From Ulota crispa (taxonomy: Eukaryota > Streptophyta > Bryopsida > Orthotrichales > Orthotrichaceae), in assembly GCA_963920765.1 (NCBI GenBank), contig OY987244.1, forward strand, positions 31,476,358 through 31,540,357: a stretch of 64,000 nt of DNA, read 5' to 3'. Below are positions 1 to 11,628 of this stretch, in pieces (the stretch's first letter is position 1; the number at the start of each line of letters is the position of its first letter). The position numbers and the translations under genes are program-made. The notes beneath the pieces are model-generated. The model saw only the letters and a program-made list of their open reading frames with translations, had not been told where the DNA came from and did not search any database.

Positions 1-620
1 TTAACCAATTAGGGCCAGAGGAGGCAGAAATTGCCTTCGTAGGTTTTGAAATGAAATTTAGGGTGTGTTGTCAATTTTGGATCATGGGTTGACCAGCTAC
101 AAACATGTAAGGAATGAAATCTGTTTTCACGCACACTTGTTTGATCAAAGTTTGGAATTACATCTTGTTGTAGAGAGAGTGATTTGTCAAAAGGGTATCA
201 GAAAATTTGAGTGTTTAGTACAGATCACTCACTGAAACACTAACAAGAAGATGATGTCACCTAATGTCTTTAGGGACCAAGTAAATAGTGCCATGACAAT
301 AGCCAAACCAATTATTCTTTAGCTTTGTACCCCCTACTTAAGCTTTTCAGTCCTTTTAGCGTTGCACACTCAAAATTACTTATATATTGTCACACTTCTT
401 TTGAAAAAACACATGGTTGTAAATTAATACTATTCAAATAACTTGTCTGGTTGGATTTTCTAACCATGTAAACCTCATTTTTCTAAAAATGATCAAAATT
501 TCATGATCTTTTCCACAATTTCTGCACCCTAAAAACCCATGCCTTTCCTTCATTGAATACAGCAAATAGTACAACTTTTTCCCAAAATCTTAAGTTCAAG
601 CCCTTCAACATGTCACACAT
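1..620. other. AT-rich intergenic DNA, no gene seen
   Basis: No reading frame with coding character, no RNA gene and no clear repeat could be supported here. The frames that cross into the following gap are artefacts of the unknown bases. Confidence 0.6.
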
Positions 621-820
621 NNNNNNNNNNNNNNNNNNNNNNNNNNNNNNNNNNNNNNNNNNNNNNNNNNNNNNNNNNNNNNNNNNNNNNNNNNNNNNNN
701 NNNNNNNNNNNNNNNNNNNNNNNNNNNNNNNNNNNNNNNNNNNNNNNNNNNNNNNNNNNNNNNNNNNNNNNNNNNNNNNNNNNNNNNNNNNNNNNNNNNN
801 NNNNNNNNNNNNNNNNNNNN
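621..820. other. Assembly gap of exactly 200 N
   Basis: The run of N is exactly 200 bases, which suggests a fixed or estimated scaffold gap rather than a sequenced length. The base right after the gap begins the left arm of an inverted repeat whose right arm ends near 1190, so the break probably lies at or inside a hard-to-assemble fold-back element. Confidence 0.95.
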
Positions 821-1190
821 ACACCCTTTTAGCTATTCTACCACATAAATTTTAGATTTCTATCGTCAAAAAGCTAAATTTGAGAATTTGGAATTCAGAT
901 TTGAACTTAGAGACTGTGATTTAGTTTAAAATCATAAAAAGGTTATAATTGAACAACACCCAATGAAAATGCTTATCTTTTTTTATAAACAAATGTAAAA
1001 GTAACACTTTTCCCCCTAGCTAAGCTTTTTCATTGGATGTTGTTCAATTGCCAACTTTTTTTTATGATTCTAGACTAAATCAAGTTCTCTAAGTCCAAAC
1101 CTGAATTCAAAATTCTCAACTTCATCTTTTTGATGATAGAAATTATCTAAAATTTACCTTAGGAGGGTGGTAGAATAGCTGAAAGGGTGT
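821..1190. mobile_element. Fold-back (palindromic) MITE beside the gap
   Basis: The left arm starts ACACCCTTTTAGCTATTCTA and the reverse complement of the right end reads ACACCCTTTCAGCTATTCTA. Homology continues inward for most of both arms (about 170 bases each), around a centre near 1005. The left limit is hidden by the gap, so the target duplication cannot be read and no superfamily is assigned. No coding capacity is visible. Confidence 0.6.
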
Positions 1191-1207
1191 GGTAGACATA
1201 TCAATCC

Positions 1208-1209
<2 letters not shown>

Positions 1210-1274
<65 letters not shown>
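1210..1274. repeat. (TA)n microsatellite, left block
   Basis: Uninterrupted TA dinucleotides run for about 65 bases. The block abuts the left end of the MITE at 1275–1660; a second TA block lies at that element's right end. Confidence 0.95.
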
Positions 1275-1277
<3 letters not shown>

Positions 1278-1660
1278 AATTGCTAACCCCACATCCCTAT
1301 AAGCATGTATTTTGCAAATTTAATGCTATTTTCTTTATTTGAATGGTCCATCATTCATTCAATAAATGCATTGCTACCTTCTTGAAAGAAAGAAAAACAA
1401 ATACAATTTTTTGTTGAACTTTTATTGCACTATTGCTATTTTTTTAATGTCTTTTTGCTTTAAATATTTCAAAAGTCCTATATTTTTTGTTTCAAACTCA
1501 AACACCTCCAATTATTTTGAATATAGCGTTAGAGTGATAAAAGTGAAACAAATCTTTTGATCCAAATTCAAAAAATCAACATTAAATTCTCATAGTTCAT
1601 GCTCAAAGGACACCTTGGGGTGTGGCGTTAGCAATTTTGGGTGTGGCTTTAGCAATTCCC
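1275..1660. mobile_element. TA-flanked MITE inserted in a TA microsatellite
   Basis: The left end reads GGGAATTGCTAACCCCACA and the reverse complement of the right end reads GGGAATTGCTAAAGCCACA, 17 matches in 19. Both sides are flanked by TA, the target of Tc1/mariner-type (Stowaway-like) elements. A second degenerate copy of the right terminal motif lies just inside the right end (about 1620–1638). The element is 386 bases and has no transposase, so it is non-autonomous. The TA flanks are uninformative because the host DNA is itself (TA)n, so the class is inference. Confidence 0.6.
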
Positions 1661-1673
1661 TATATATATATAT

Positions 1674-1742
<69 letters not shown>
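1661..1742. repeat. (TA)n microsatellite, right block
   Basis: TA dinucleotides with a few C and T interruptions. It is best read as the other half of the microsatellite split by the MITE at 1275–1660. Confidence 0.9.
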
Positions 1743-2135
1743 AAAGAGCCAGTTTGTATATATGTTGTATTGTTTTTGAAAATCTAAATCTCATGACTTC
1801 TTATCCAATGTTTTATCAAGGCTGTGAGTTCATCTAGCATTTCAATTCATAGTTTTTGGTTCATTTACATTAGAAGGGATTTGGACCCAAGAAAGGGATG
1901 TGAGTTTGGATGTTCCCAATGCTGTGAACCAGCCACTACTGGTGTTGTCAAAAAAAAGATAAAAAAAAAAAATCAAATTTTTTCTATTTTCCAAAAATAT
2001 TAATTAAGTGATAATGCTTGACATGGTTGCCCCAATGCCATGTCATATTGCTGCAGATTGCCTATGTGGAAATGTTCCCTAAGTTCCCATAGTTTCAGAG
2101 GAAGGGGCCCATTCTTGTGTCCAAATCCCTTGTAA

Positions 2136-2310
2136 TGACCCCTAAAGGACCACTTGTGCCTATAGGGGACAAATGGGATTTTAGACATGTACTTATGGCT
2201 AAACTACTTTGTGTAATTTTTTGAAACTTTTATGAAAGATGGAGAATTCAAAGATCTACGTAGGCATCTAATTTTTTCCTCATTCCATTGTTTTTTTGAA
2301 GAAGGTAGAA
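2136..2310 (+). mobile_element. Partial copy of the TTAA fold-back element
   Basis: This stretch repeats the first part of the element at 2415–3142, starting with ACCCCTAAAGGACCACTTGT and continuing through the GACAAATGGGATTT and TTTTTTGAAACTTTTATGAA segments. Only one arm is present and the TTAA at its outer edge is not intact. It lies directly upstream of the complete copy in the same orientation. Confidence 0.65.
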
Positions 2311-2414
2311 ATGAATTTACGAGTTCCAGTTTATCTTTGTGTCCCAACTCTATTGGAATGGTAAAGGTAAAAAAGAAGATAAAATTTAGACCCTTTGAAT
2401 AATTTTTGCTCTTC

Positions 2415-3142
2415 TTAACCCCTAAAGGACCACTTGTCCCTACGGGGGACAAATGGGATTTCAGGCATGTACTTATGGCTAAACTCCTTTGTGTGATTTT
2501 TTGAAACTTTTATGAAAGATGCGGAATTCAAAGATCTGTGTGAGCATCTAATTTTTACCTCATTCCTCCATTTATTGAGGAAGTTAAAAATGAATTTATG
2601 AGAATTTTAGTTTGGCGAGCAGCCCAAAACCTTCTTTAAAAATTGTATTTTTTAAAAATAAAAAATTGGGGTTAGTTCATTAGACTTATGTGTATGTGGG
2701 AAGCTTTGAATCTTTCAATTCTAATTGAAATGATGAAAGTTATGAGAAGTCTTACTTTGCGGGTAAGTATGGAAAATCTCAAAACTATGCCTACACACAA
2801 ACTAAAACTTCTCATAACTATTATCTCATCAATTAGAATTGAATGATTCAAAGCTTCTCACATACACATAAGTATAAAGAACTAACCCCAATTTTTTATT
2901 TAAAAAAAATGCAATTTTTAAAGAAGTTTTTGGGCTGCCCACCAAACTAAAATTCTCATAAATTCATTTTTAACTTCCTCAATAAATGTCGGAATGAGGT
3001 AAAAATTAGATGCTCACACAAATCTTTGAATTTTCTATCTTCTATAAAAGTTTCAAAAAATTACACAAAGTAGTTTAGCCACAAGTACATGCTTGAAATC
3101 CCATTTGTCCCCCATGGGGACAAGTGGGCCTTTAGGGGTTAA
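2415..3142. mobile_element. Long fold-back element with TTAA ends
   Basis: Both ends carry TTAA. The left terminus reads TTAACCCCTAAAGGACCACT and the reverse complement of the right reads TTAACCCCTAAAGGCCCACT. The two arms stay alignable almost to the centre near 2778, so the whole 728-base element could fold into one long imperfect hairpin. TTAA duplication plus a CCC start is the piggyBac signature. There is no transposase frame, so it is non-autonomous. Transcription through it would give a near-perfect double strand, a plausible small-RNA source (inference). Confidence 0.7.
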
Positions 3143-3404
3143 AAGTAGGTATTTTGTCACAAGTTGGTTTGTGTATTGCATGTCCAACTCTTGGAGAAAT
3201 TATCACTTTCTTGTCATCACAGCATCAAAAAAAAAAAAAACTATCATGTAGACATTTCACATTTCCAAGTGAATTGAGACATAGAAATTGGGATGAATTG
3301 TGAAGCTATTTAAGTTTAAGTTTATTTATCCTTGACCAATTAGATCTTGATAATTTAGTGGCACACTAGGAAATTGAAACAGAATGTGAACTATCCTTCA
3401 TTTT

Positions 3405-3720
3405 GTACTAGTGTGGCCATGTGCCGTTGGCCCACAAAATCAAGCCCATGCACCCCTCCTTAGTGAGAGCTTTCCAACTATACCAAGAACGCCACCAAAA
3501 TAAAAGTAGAAGTAATTTTCTAAAATTTTTGTTCATAAAAAACATTGAAATTCAATAAATTTCCCACCGTAGACCGAAGCGCCACAAAATCAAGTTTGTG
3601 CACCTGTCCTTGGCAAGAGCTTTCAGATGGTACCAATCACATGATGGGGGTACACATAATCAGGGAGATCTCAATGTGACAAACAAACAAACAAATAACC
3701 TAATTTAAGGTATAGATTTC
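3405..3720 (+). repeat. Dispersed repeat, copy 1 (second copy at ~38.87 kb)
   Basis: The segment from CTAGTGTGGCCATGTGCCGT through GATCTCAATGTGACAAACAA recurs at 38866–39322 in the same orientation. Internally it repeats a ~150-base module containing CACAAAATCAAG and GAGCTTTCCAAC. It ends in an ACAA-rich tail. No coding frame survives, and its type is not recognised. Confidence 0.6.
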
Positions 3721-4704
3721 AATATCAACTGAAGAGATTTTTGTGTTCAATAGAACGTTCAATACATCTATCATGTGCATTACAATATGAAACAAATCAC
3801 ACTACATGTTCCATGTTCCAACTTTACAAGTCTGAACCTAAGTCTATATCTCAACTTTGTTGCATTGTAACTAACCAAAAATCAGATTTAAATATATACT
3901 TGATTATGCAAAGTGCAATTTTTCTTGTTGAAGGTTTGCTTTAGGGTTAGGTGTTTTATACTTTTGCCGTGTAAATATTCTATGTGATTCAAAGCTTGGA
4001 ACTTTGAACATAGCGCAAAATTACAAATATTGATGTTCAACCTCTTAACCAATTGAGACTGAAAATTTACGGGGACTTGGAGATAAGCGTGAACCACCAT
4101 TATGCCCAAATCTTTATTCAGTATTTTCACATGTGTTAAATACAGGTGACATATCTACTAAATTATATTAAAACTTAAATTTTGGATGCTAAAGGTACGG
4201 TTTTGTAACTTTTATTAAAAAGAGATAAATATTTCTACTAAAATCAATTAGCTTCCATAATGCATTAATATCATACCTCATTTAGCTCAAATGTAAAATT
4301 ACTAATTTGATGTTTAAGAGATATGTATGAGTCACAAATCGAACTTATTCATATATGAAAATGAATTAATTTCTTACAATGATACATATTTCTTTCATTC
4401 ATATATCTTCAAATTACTATATTTTATACTATGACATGTAAACAAAGGATTCAAAACCTGTAAATCCTTTCAAATTTCCGACCCTCTTATGGTTTAATAT
4501 TATGATCTTTCAAAATACTTATGATAATGTTATGTTTCTAATTCGAAGCAACCTACAATACACCTAGTGTACATTGCTATGTTACAATTTACTATGTATA
4601 CATTAAAGCAGCAGCTTTAAAAGTAACTATAAAAATATACGTCAGTAACTCAAAGAATGGACTTAGGCTTTTAGAGGTGAATAAGTTGAGGTATTTCACT
4701 TGTA

Positions 4705-4770
4705 GACATAATTATGGTCTTGGCCCTTGGGGCACCAAGTTTTGACAATGTAGCTTGGTGCCTCATGACC
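4705..4770. repeat. Short inverted repeat (hairpin)
   Basis: GGGGCACCAAG and CTTGGTGCC flank a short AT-rich loop, extended outward by ATGGTC and GACCAT. A related hairpin with GGGCACC and GGTGCC lies near 14337–14390. Probably a small fold-back repeat; no function can be assigned. Confidence 0.45.
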
Positions 4771-7500
4771 ATATTTTTACTAGTGTTTACAAATTAAATA
4801 ATTAGAGGCTAAAATACGTGAGCCTATGCAATAATTCAAAATTCCAAAAGTTTCAATAATTCGTGATATTTAAAATCAGAGTAGCAAATAAATATGCATG
4901 CATATAGTTTCCAATGCATTCTTAAAACTCACCAAGGAATTTTCAGTATATTCCATTTTCAACCAAATTTTCACTAGCTTGTACTCGATATTCCTTTATA
5001 TGTACTATAATTGTGCATTAAAAAAAAACCCTAGTCATTTTTTCCAAGAGTGTCAAAGGTGAGTGGTGTTTTTGCACTTTGAGCATCCACTCCTTTACAT
5101 GTATCATTTGACTCCCCAAGTGTTTACAAACCTTACATCTACTTTTGAAGAGCCCTCAAAATTCGTGTCCCCTACCTTTGCTTTTCAAACATGTTCCACA
5201 AGTACTCAATTGACCAATCATCAAGTGGAGTCTAGGATAAAGCTCATAACACTTAGGATGAATATTGATTTCAAGGGCCATGCCATTGCTTGACCAACTC
5301 AATTTGAGTGTCAAGAGAACTTATTGAGGAACCGTGAGCACTTATCTAGATATTGTGTCTGTTGGACCTTGAGTGTGTAAACAGTGCAAGTACTCTAATA
5401 ATACACTAATTGCCAATTCTATAGTAGCTGCACACTGATCATTGATAGTGAGAATCTGTAGATCAATTTTTAAAAATTTAGTCTTTCAAATTTGGAATGT
5501 GTAATCTAGCGTTTAAATTTTCAGCAAACCTCAAATTGGGACTAGCTCCCATAACACTTGAAAAACTAGCTGAAAAAATGGATGAAATAGCTGGGTTCCT
5601 TCCCAAGCACATCCCAGGTTGTCAAACCTAAAGTCCATTTGAATACTTGAAATTTGGGGAAGAGATTGCAAGCATGGCTTGTTGTTCAATAAGGCTCTTT
5701 GTGTCCTAAGGCTCTCTTTTCTAGCAACTTCTATACTCCAAGACTCTCTTTCTTTGCAGTTTTTGTACCCCAAGGCTCCTTTTTAGTGTCTAAAGACCAT
5801 TTTAATCACTAAGGAAGAGATTCCTAGGCATGAGCAAGGTTTGTTGTTTTGCAGATTCATGTATCCCAAATCTATTTTCTAGCAACTCATGTATCTCAAG
5901 GTTTCTTTTTAGAGGTGGTTCACACTAAGTCCCATGTCTCATCTTTGCAAGTCCCATCACAAAACCAAATCCCAACTTTATTGGGTTATTAAGGGCAAAA
6001 AATAGTATTAAAGAAAGTCATAAAATATTCATGCAAAAATATTGGTGAGGCCTTGGGCTGAAAGTTGGATTTAGCAAAATGGTTGACCCAAACATTGAGT
6101 GAAGTCCCATCTTTTTTGGAGCCAAAACTTCCAAAAAGTGTCGCCTTGTAAACCACTTGGACGTGGGGCATAGTGTGAAGCACTAAATCTTAGCTTTTGA
6201 CTTTACACCAATCAGATTCTCAGATTTTAGTGGGACTTGGGAAGTGACTCTTGCTGTATTCTCTCTATTTATTTATAACTATTTATTTATAGAGTGACTT
6301 GGCCAACATTTGCTGTATTAAAGGAAAAGCTGTTTTTGTAAATACACAAGGCCTCTCCAAGTAAAGAAATCCCATGCATAATGGGCTGGCCAACTACCAT
6401 AGCTCGGGAGCAGCTATAAAGACGGATAAGGATGGTCTCAGGATGACAAACTTTGACGATTTAATTCCCTACTAAAACCACACATGTTTGCTTTTCCTTT
6501 GCTCTCAGAGCATGTGTTTTTGGAAGAACCAAAAATAGAAGTTCATAAGCAGATTGGAAATCAGAGGCAATAAGGGTGGACAAGAAGGTTAGCAGCTTCT
6601 GACCTGCTGCACAGAGCGTCTCCCAAAATTGGCATTGCTAGAAATCATGCGTTTGAAGATTATACACTCCAACCCTCCAGTGGTTACTGCAAATTACATG
6701 AGAACCCCGTGCAAATCCATGGTTGAGGATTAAATTGGATGCAGCTAGTTGTCTATTAAGCAACTCCCTCCTATGCAACTCAACAGTTTATTACATAATC
6801 AAGTAAAGAAATAAAAACCTAAAAGACAAACATGAAGACGTTTAGCTTGCAATGTGATAAAAAAGCTAGAAACGAAGGGGTGGTAAAAAAGGTGGTTAAT
6901 TACAACACTCACGGCCGCTTTGCCTTTTATATAACCTTGCTACAGTCACCGGAATTTGTGGAAGACAAAAGGCACAAAGCTCGCTAGAGCTTGCTAGAGG
7001 TGTGTTCCCACGCAGTGGTAGGTGTGGTACAGTATTAACAAAAGCGAATCTAGTCTAATGGTGTGTATTTTTATATTCTTAACACCCTTGTTACACCACT
7101 CTCAATGCAAATGTGAACATACCTTCAATCCAATATATATATGATGTTATGAAAAAGGAGAATCTTGCGCCAATTGGAACACTAACACACAGGCAAAGCT
7201 TAAAGAATGCAGTTCATTTCAACATGAGCACATAATCAGAGCTGCTGAAATTGCCAATGAAGTAACATGTTGATGCAGAAATTGATATTGCTCAGGAATG
7301 CAGTCCTCCAACTTCCAAATTACTTACCTTTCTAGAGATCATAAATGACTTTACCCTCCTGAATGCAACACAGAATAAAATATTCAGTAAGCTCCTGAAC
7401 ATTGCACAGTATGTCTATATTGAATAATTCCCAATAGTGCTTTCTTTAGAGCAGATATCAGTGTTAGCGTAAGAATAATTCTGAAGTTGAAAGAGTTCAG
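4771..7500. other. Intergenic DNA downstream of centrin
   Basis: AT-rich sequence without a supportable gene. The short frames here have no recognisable domains. The part adjoining 7535 must include the 3' untranslated region of the minus-strand centrin gene, but no convincing polyadenylation signal was identified. Confidence 0.5.
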
Positions 7501-7534
7501 CAGCTCCATAATTACCATAAATGCACACTTGACC

Positions 7535-10500
7535 TTAGTGGAGGCTTGCGCCACTTTCCCGATCTCTTAACTTCATAATCTCAAAAAACTCGGCCATGCT
7601 TACTAAACAAAAGAACATTAGAAACAAAAGTGACAATAATTACCAGTCCAAGAATATCTTCAGGATCCAGGAATCTGTTTCTCTATTCTAGTGTATCTCA
7701 CCAAAACAACAATATCAAATTTGTTGTATTGGCATGAATTAGGCACCAAAGTTTGGCATCCAACTGCAAAGAGGAATTGAAAACTAGAACTGATGCAGAC
7801 TTAAGTATCTAGATACCCGTCTGGAAATTGAAAATTTTGAAAATTTATGCCAATATTACAAAACTCCTTGTAAAATCTGGTGATTGGAGGCTATTTTATA
7901 AATGGAAGGGAATAAGTTCAGGATTAAGCAGAAGGGAACTTACTTTCTCCATCAGCGTCCTTATCAACTGCAAAACAAATAGAAACGCAACAAAGTAATC
8001 ATTTTGTGCTAGAAATCCTAGTAAAGTCCAGTATTCATATAAACGGTTGGCCTTCAAATAGCAAGTTGGTTAAAAGCAAGATTTGGCCGGTTGCCCATGG
8101 GCTTTAAGCTTTGTATGGAAATGAGGTTGTCTATTGTCACTTATGGTGGTCTACTTGCTATAACTCCTATATGTGTTAAAATTCTTAAAGTGATGCAAAC
8201 AAATTCCTTCGAAATGATCTATTAATCAGGAAAGAGCCCTACTCTTCAATGCCGCACCTGAAAGCTTCACAAGAGATCAAAGAACTTGTAGAATGCTTAC
8301 ATTCATCAATCATAGTAATAAGCTCTTCATCTGTGATGTTTTCACCAAGCTCCTTCGTGATCTTCCGCAAGTTCTTAAGCTATGAAGACCACCTCCACCA
8401 AAAGAAAAACTCAGGTAATTAGATAGTGGATTATTGGTGTGACCAAAGAAAACATAAATGAAATCTTTTATTTATTTGTCAGCTAAAATTGGATTTACAC
8501 TCAACCCTCTCCAAGATGTATAAAAAGGAGAAACTCTTGGGATAGACAAGAAATATGCAAATTCACAGAGACGCTAGAGAGGGTTTACAAGGAAAGACGA
8601 GAATTACAGAAATTTTCCCTGTGCCGTCCTCGTCAAAGTAACGGAAAGCCTTCATCACATCTTCATTAGGATCCTTGGTTTTGAATTTATGGATCACTGA
8701 CATGCACAGTTGCGATGTTCAATGAGAGCATGTCCGTTTTATATCAAACATGATGAACCGATAATCATATGATCACAAACGACAGAAAAGAGCATGTTTA
8801 GATTACTGATTTCCAAGAATTCTTCATAATTCACTTCATCACCACCATCTTTAGAAAATTTCTGAAGCAGCATCTTCACCTCTGGCTTCTTCACGTCAAA
8901 CTCCAATGCTCTCATTGCCACCTGAATAAACATGATACAATGAAGCATCTCGCAACAATAAAAAAATAAGGGAAAATTTCATGGATACCCCTGAAGTTTG
9001 CAATATTTACAAAAATACCCCTACTTTTTCAGAAATTGCACAAATACGCTTGGACCATGATTTTTAGGCATTTATTTGTTGTGCTCATAGTTTCTTCATG
9101 CCCAATGTTGAAGAAGAGAATGTAATGAAACAAACAAAAAACAACATGCGCACAAAGGAAGAAGGAAAATGGCATGCACAACAAAACAAACACTTGAAAA
9201 TTTTGGTCTAAAAGTATTTGTGCAATTTCTGAAAAAGCAATGGTATCTATGCAAATATCACAAACTTAAGGGGTATCCATGAACTTTCCCCTAAAAATAA
9301 AGGGAAAACTTCATGGATACCCCTGAAGTTTGCAAAATTTTCATAGATACCCCTACTTTTTCAGAAATTGCACAAATACCCTTGGACCATGATTTGTAGG
9401 CATTTATTTGTTGTGCTTGTCTTCCTTCGTGACCAATATTGAAGAAGAGAATGTAATGAAACAAACAAGAAGCAACATACTTACAAAGGAAGAAGGGAAG
9501 CGGCCTGCACAACAAAACAAACGCCTGAAAATTTTGATTCAAGAGTCTTTGTTCAATTTCTGAAAAAGCAAGGGCATCTATGCAAACATCACAAACTTTA
9601 GGGGTATCCATGAAATTCTCCCTTAAAAAATAAAGGGAAAATTTCATGGATACCCCTAAAGTTTGCAAAATTTTCATAGATATCCTTGCTTTTTCAGAAA
9701 TATCACAAATGCCCTTGGACCAAAAAATTTAGGTGTTTGTTTTGTTGTGCATGCCACTTCCCTTTTTTTGTGCGCATGCATAACAAGAAAGAAGTAGTGT
9801 GCACAAAAGGAGAAGAAAGTGACATGCATAACCAAACAAACGCCTAAAGGTTATGGTCCAAGGGTATTTGTGATATTTCTGAAAAAGCAAGGGTATCTAT
9901 GTAAATATTGCAAACTTCAAGGGTATCATTCTATGTAAATATTGCACACTTCAGGGGTATCTATGTAAATATCACAAACCTCAAGGGTATCCATGAAATT
10001 TTCCCTAAAATAAAAAAGGTGGCAAACGGAGTCTATGGTGTGTGCGCACAAAGGAAGAAAGAAAGTGACATGCATAACAAAACAAACGCCTGAAAATTAT
10101 GGTCCAAGGGTATTTGTGCAGTTTCCAAAAAAGCAGAGGTATCCATGTAAATATTGCAACTTCAGGAGTATCCATGTAAACATTGCAAACTTCAGGGGTA
10201 TCTATCTAAATATCACAAACTCCAGGAATATCTCTGCAAAAATTGCAAATTTCAAGGGTATCTATTGTTAAATATTGCAAACTTCGGGAGCATCTATGCA
10301 AATATCGCAAACTGCAGGGGTGTCTATGCAAATATCACAAACCTCAGGGGTATCCATGAAATTTTCCCTAAAAAATAAAAGGTGGCAAACAGAATCTATG
10401 GTAGAATGAGGAATTACCTTGAGTTCACGATAATTGAGTTTTCCGACTTTCCGAGAATCGAACAACTCAAATGCCATCCGGATTTCTTCCTTGTGCTCCT

Positions 10501-10690
10501 CAGTGATCTTGTGCATTGTGTGTTTCCTGAACACTCTCCCAGTGATGGAACTGCGCGGGCTGGCTCCACTGTGCGACAACGGCAAGCTGGCGAAGTTCAT
10601 GCGCGTGGATGTCTGCGGTGTCGCCGTTGCAGGAGGCCGTGACAGCGGCGACGAAGTCGGCCATTTCCTGGTTCGGTCTAAATTGGCCAT
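7535..10690 (-). CDS. Centrin, centrin-3/Cdc31 class (six exons)
   Basis: Calcium-binding EF-hand protein of centrioles, basal bodies and spindle poles; the Cdc31/centrin-3 class binds Sfi1-type helices. Exons on the minus strand: 10690–10418, 8921–8807, 8696–8608, 8379–8301, 7967–7944, 7602–7535. All junctions are GT–AG, phases agree, and the sum is 648 nt (215 residues plus TAA). The core starts KITEEHKEEIRMAFELFD. Class-specific stretches include VAMRALEFDVKK, GKISLKNLRK and LGENITDEEL, closest to human CETN3. Only EF4 (residues 187–198, DKDADGEISMAE) is canonical. EF1 (78–89) lacks acidic residues at positions 3 and 5. EF2 starts with Ser and has Asp where Gly is usual. EF3 (151–162) ends in Asn instead of Glu. 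A basic Ser/Thr/Pro-rich leader of about 58 residues makes it longer than the usual 160–172. Met31 is an alternative start. Exon 5 is only 24 nt. Confidence 0.9.
8970..10369. mobile_element. Tandem/nested MITE copies in centrin intron 1
   Basis: Four units, about 8970–9291, 9302–9622, 9635–10005 and 10046–10369, are built from the same fold-back element. Left ends read GGGAAAATTTCATGGATACC and right ends read GGTATCCATGAAATTTTCCC, or close variants, and units are separated by A-rich spacers such as TAAAAAATAA. The fourth unit lacks its left end and follows a duplicated piece of host intron (10013–10040 matches 10377–10408, AAGGTGGCAAAC). The repeating ~9–10 base A-rich spacer could be a target duplication of Mutator-like length, but low complexity makes this unsafe. 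All of it lies inside the first centrin intron. Confidence 0.65.
10130..10362 (+). repeat. ~31 bp minisatellite grown from a MITE end
   Basis: About eight degenerate copies of a ~31-base unit, roughly GGTATCTATGCAAATATCRC followed by AAACTTCAG. The unit is the terminal motif of the surrounding MITE, so the minisatellite probably arose by slippage at the transposon's right end. A shorter tract with the same unit lies at 9885–9990. It sits a few tens of bases from the first centrin splice donor. Confidence 0.7.
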
Positions 10691-10792
10691 CGTCAACACC
10701 GATTCTCACACCTCCGATCGGCTTCCATTTGTCCACCAATTTATGTTAGGGCTTCAATCACGTATACAGTAACAAACAACTCCTTAATTAGC

Positions 10793-11275
10793 GACATCAT
10801 CCTAATTGCGATATCATCCTAATCGCCACAGCTGCATCTCAGGCTTAGATGGACACAAAAAGGATTTCAAAAAACGCTCTTCAAAATATAGATGCTCATC
10901 GAATTCTACATATAAGCGTTGCTACAGAAAACTTCAACATTACATGATGTGGTTTATTAAGATGGCTCTGTTCATGCATGAAAAACTGTTCATTCTTGAA
11001 CAGATCCAGAATAAATTTGAAGTAGCATTTTATCGAACTAAGCGACATCATCCTAATCGCGACAGCTGCATCTCAGGCTTAGATGGACATAAAAAGGATT
11101 TCAAAAAACGTACGCTCTTCACAATATAGATGCTCATCGAATTCCCCATAAGCGTTACTACAAAAAATTTCAACACTATATGATGTGGTGTATTATGATT
11201 GCTCTGTTGATGCATGAAAAACTGTTCATTCTTGAACAGATCCAGAATAATTTTGAAGATACGTTTATCGAACTA
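10793..11275 (+). repeat. Two ~245 bp tandem repeats upstream of centrin
   Basis: Copy 1 (about 10793–11039) and copy 2 (about 11040–11275) share CAGCTGCATCTCAGGCTTAG, GGATTTCAAAAAACG, ATGATGTGGT and TTCTTGAACAGATCCAGAAT. They begin about 100 bases upstream of the centrin start codon, in the expected promoter region. No coding frame is shared by both copies. Confidence 0.75.
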
Positions 11276-11400
11276 CTTGGCTCATTCTTGAACAGTTCCA
11301 GAGTAATTTTGAAGTTACTTATGTCGAACTACTTTGCTCATTCTTGAACAGATCCAGAATAATTTTGAAGTCACGCCTATAGAACTACTTTGCTCAAATT
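11276..11400 (+). repeat. ~62 bp sub-repeats continuing the upstream array
   Basis: The last part of the 245 bp repeat (TTCTTGAACAG, CCAGAATAATTTTGAAG, GAACTACTTTGCTCA) recurs two more times as a shorter unit, suggesting unequal exchange within the larger repeat. Confidence 0.65.
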
Positions 11401-11628
11401 GTGCTTCCTTCTGGTCTTCTATTGCTAAACTTTAGTCCACTTCCAATAGACTTGTATAAGTCGCCACAGCAGCCGACACACCGATTCTTAAACAACTCTC
11501 TCGATTTGAATCCGAATCAACTCATTTCAATTCCTAAAACTCTCTCTTTACAATCTCTCAATTTCGCATTGTTGTACGCTCACAAAAGCATAAACTATAT
11601 TGCACTATATTGCACTTAACATGTAGTT

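Noticed and set aside
501-855. Open frames spanning the N gap on both strands
   Set aside because: They exist only because the unknown bases contain no stops; the flanking parts belong to a palindrome.
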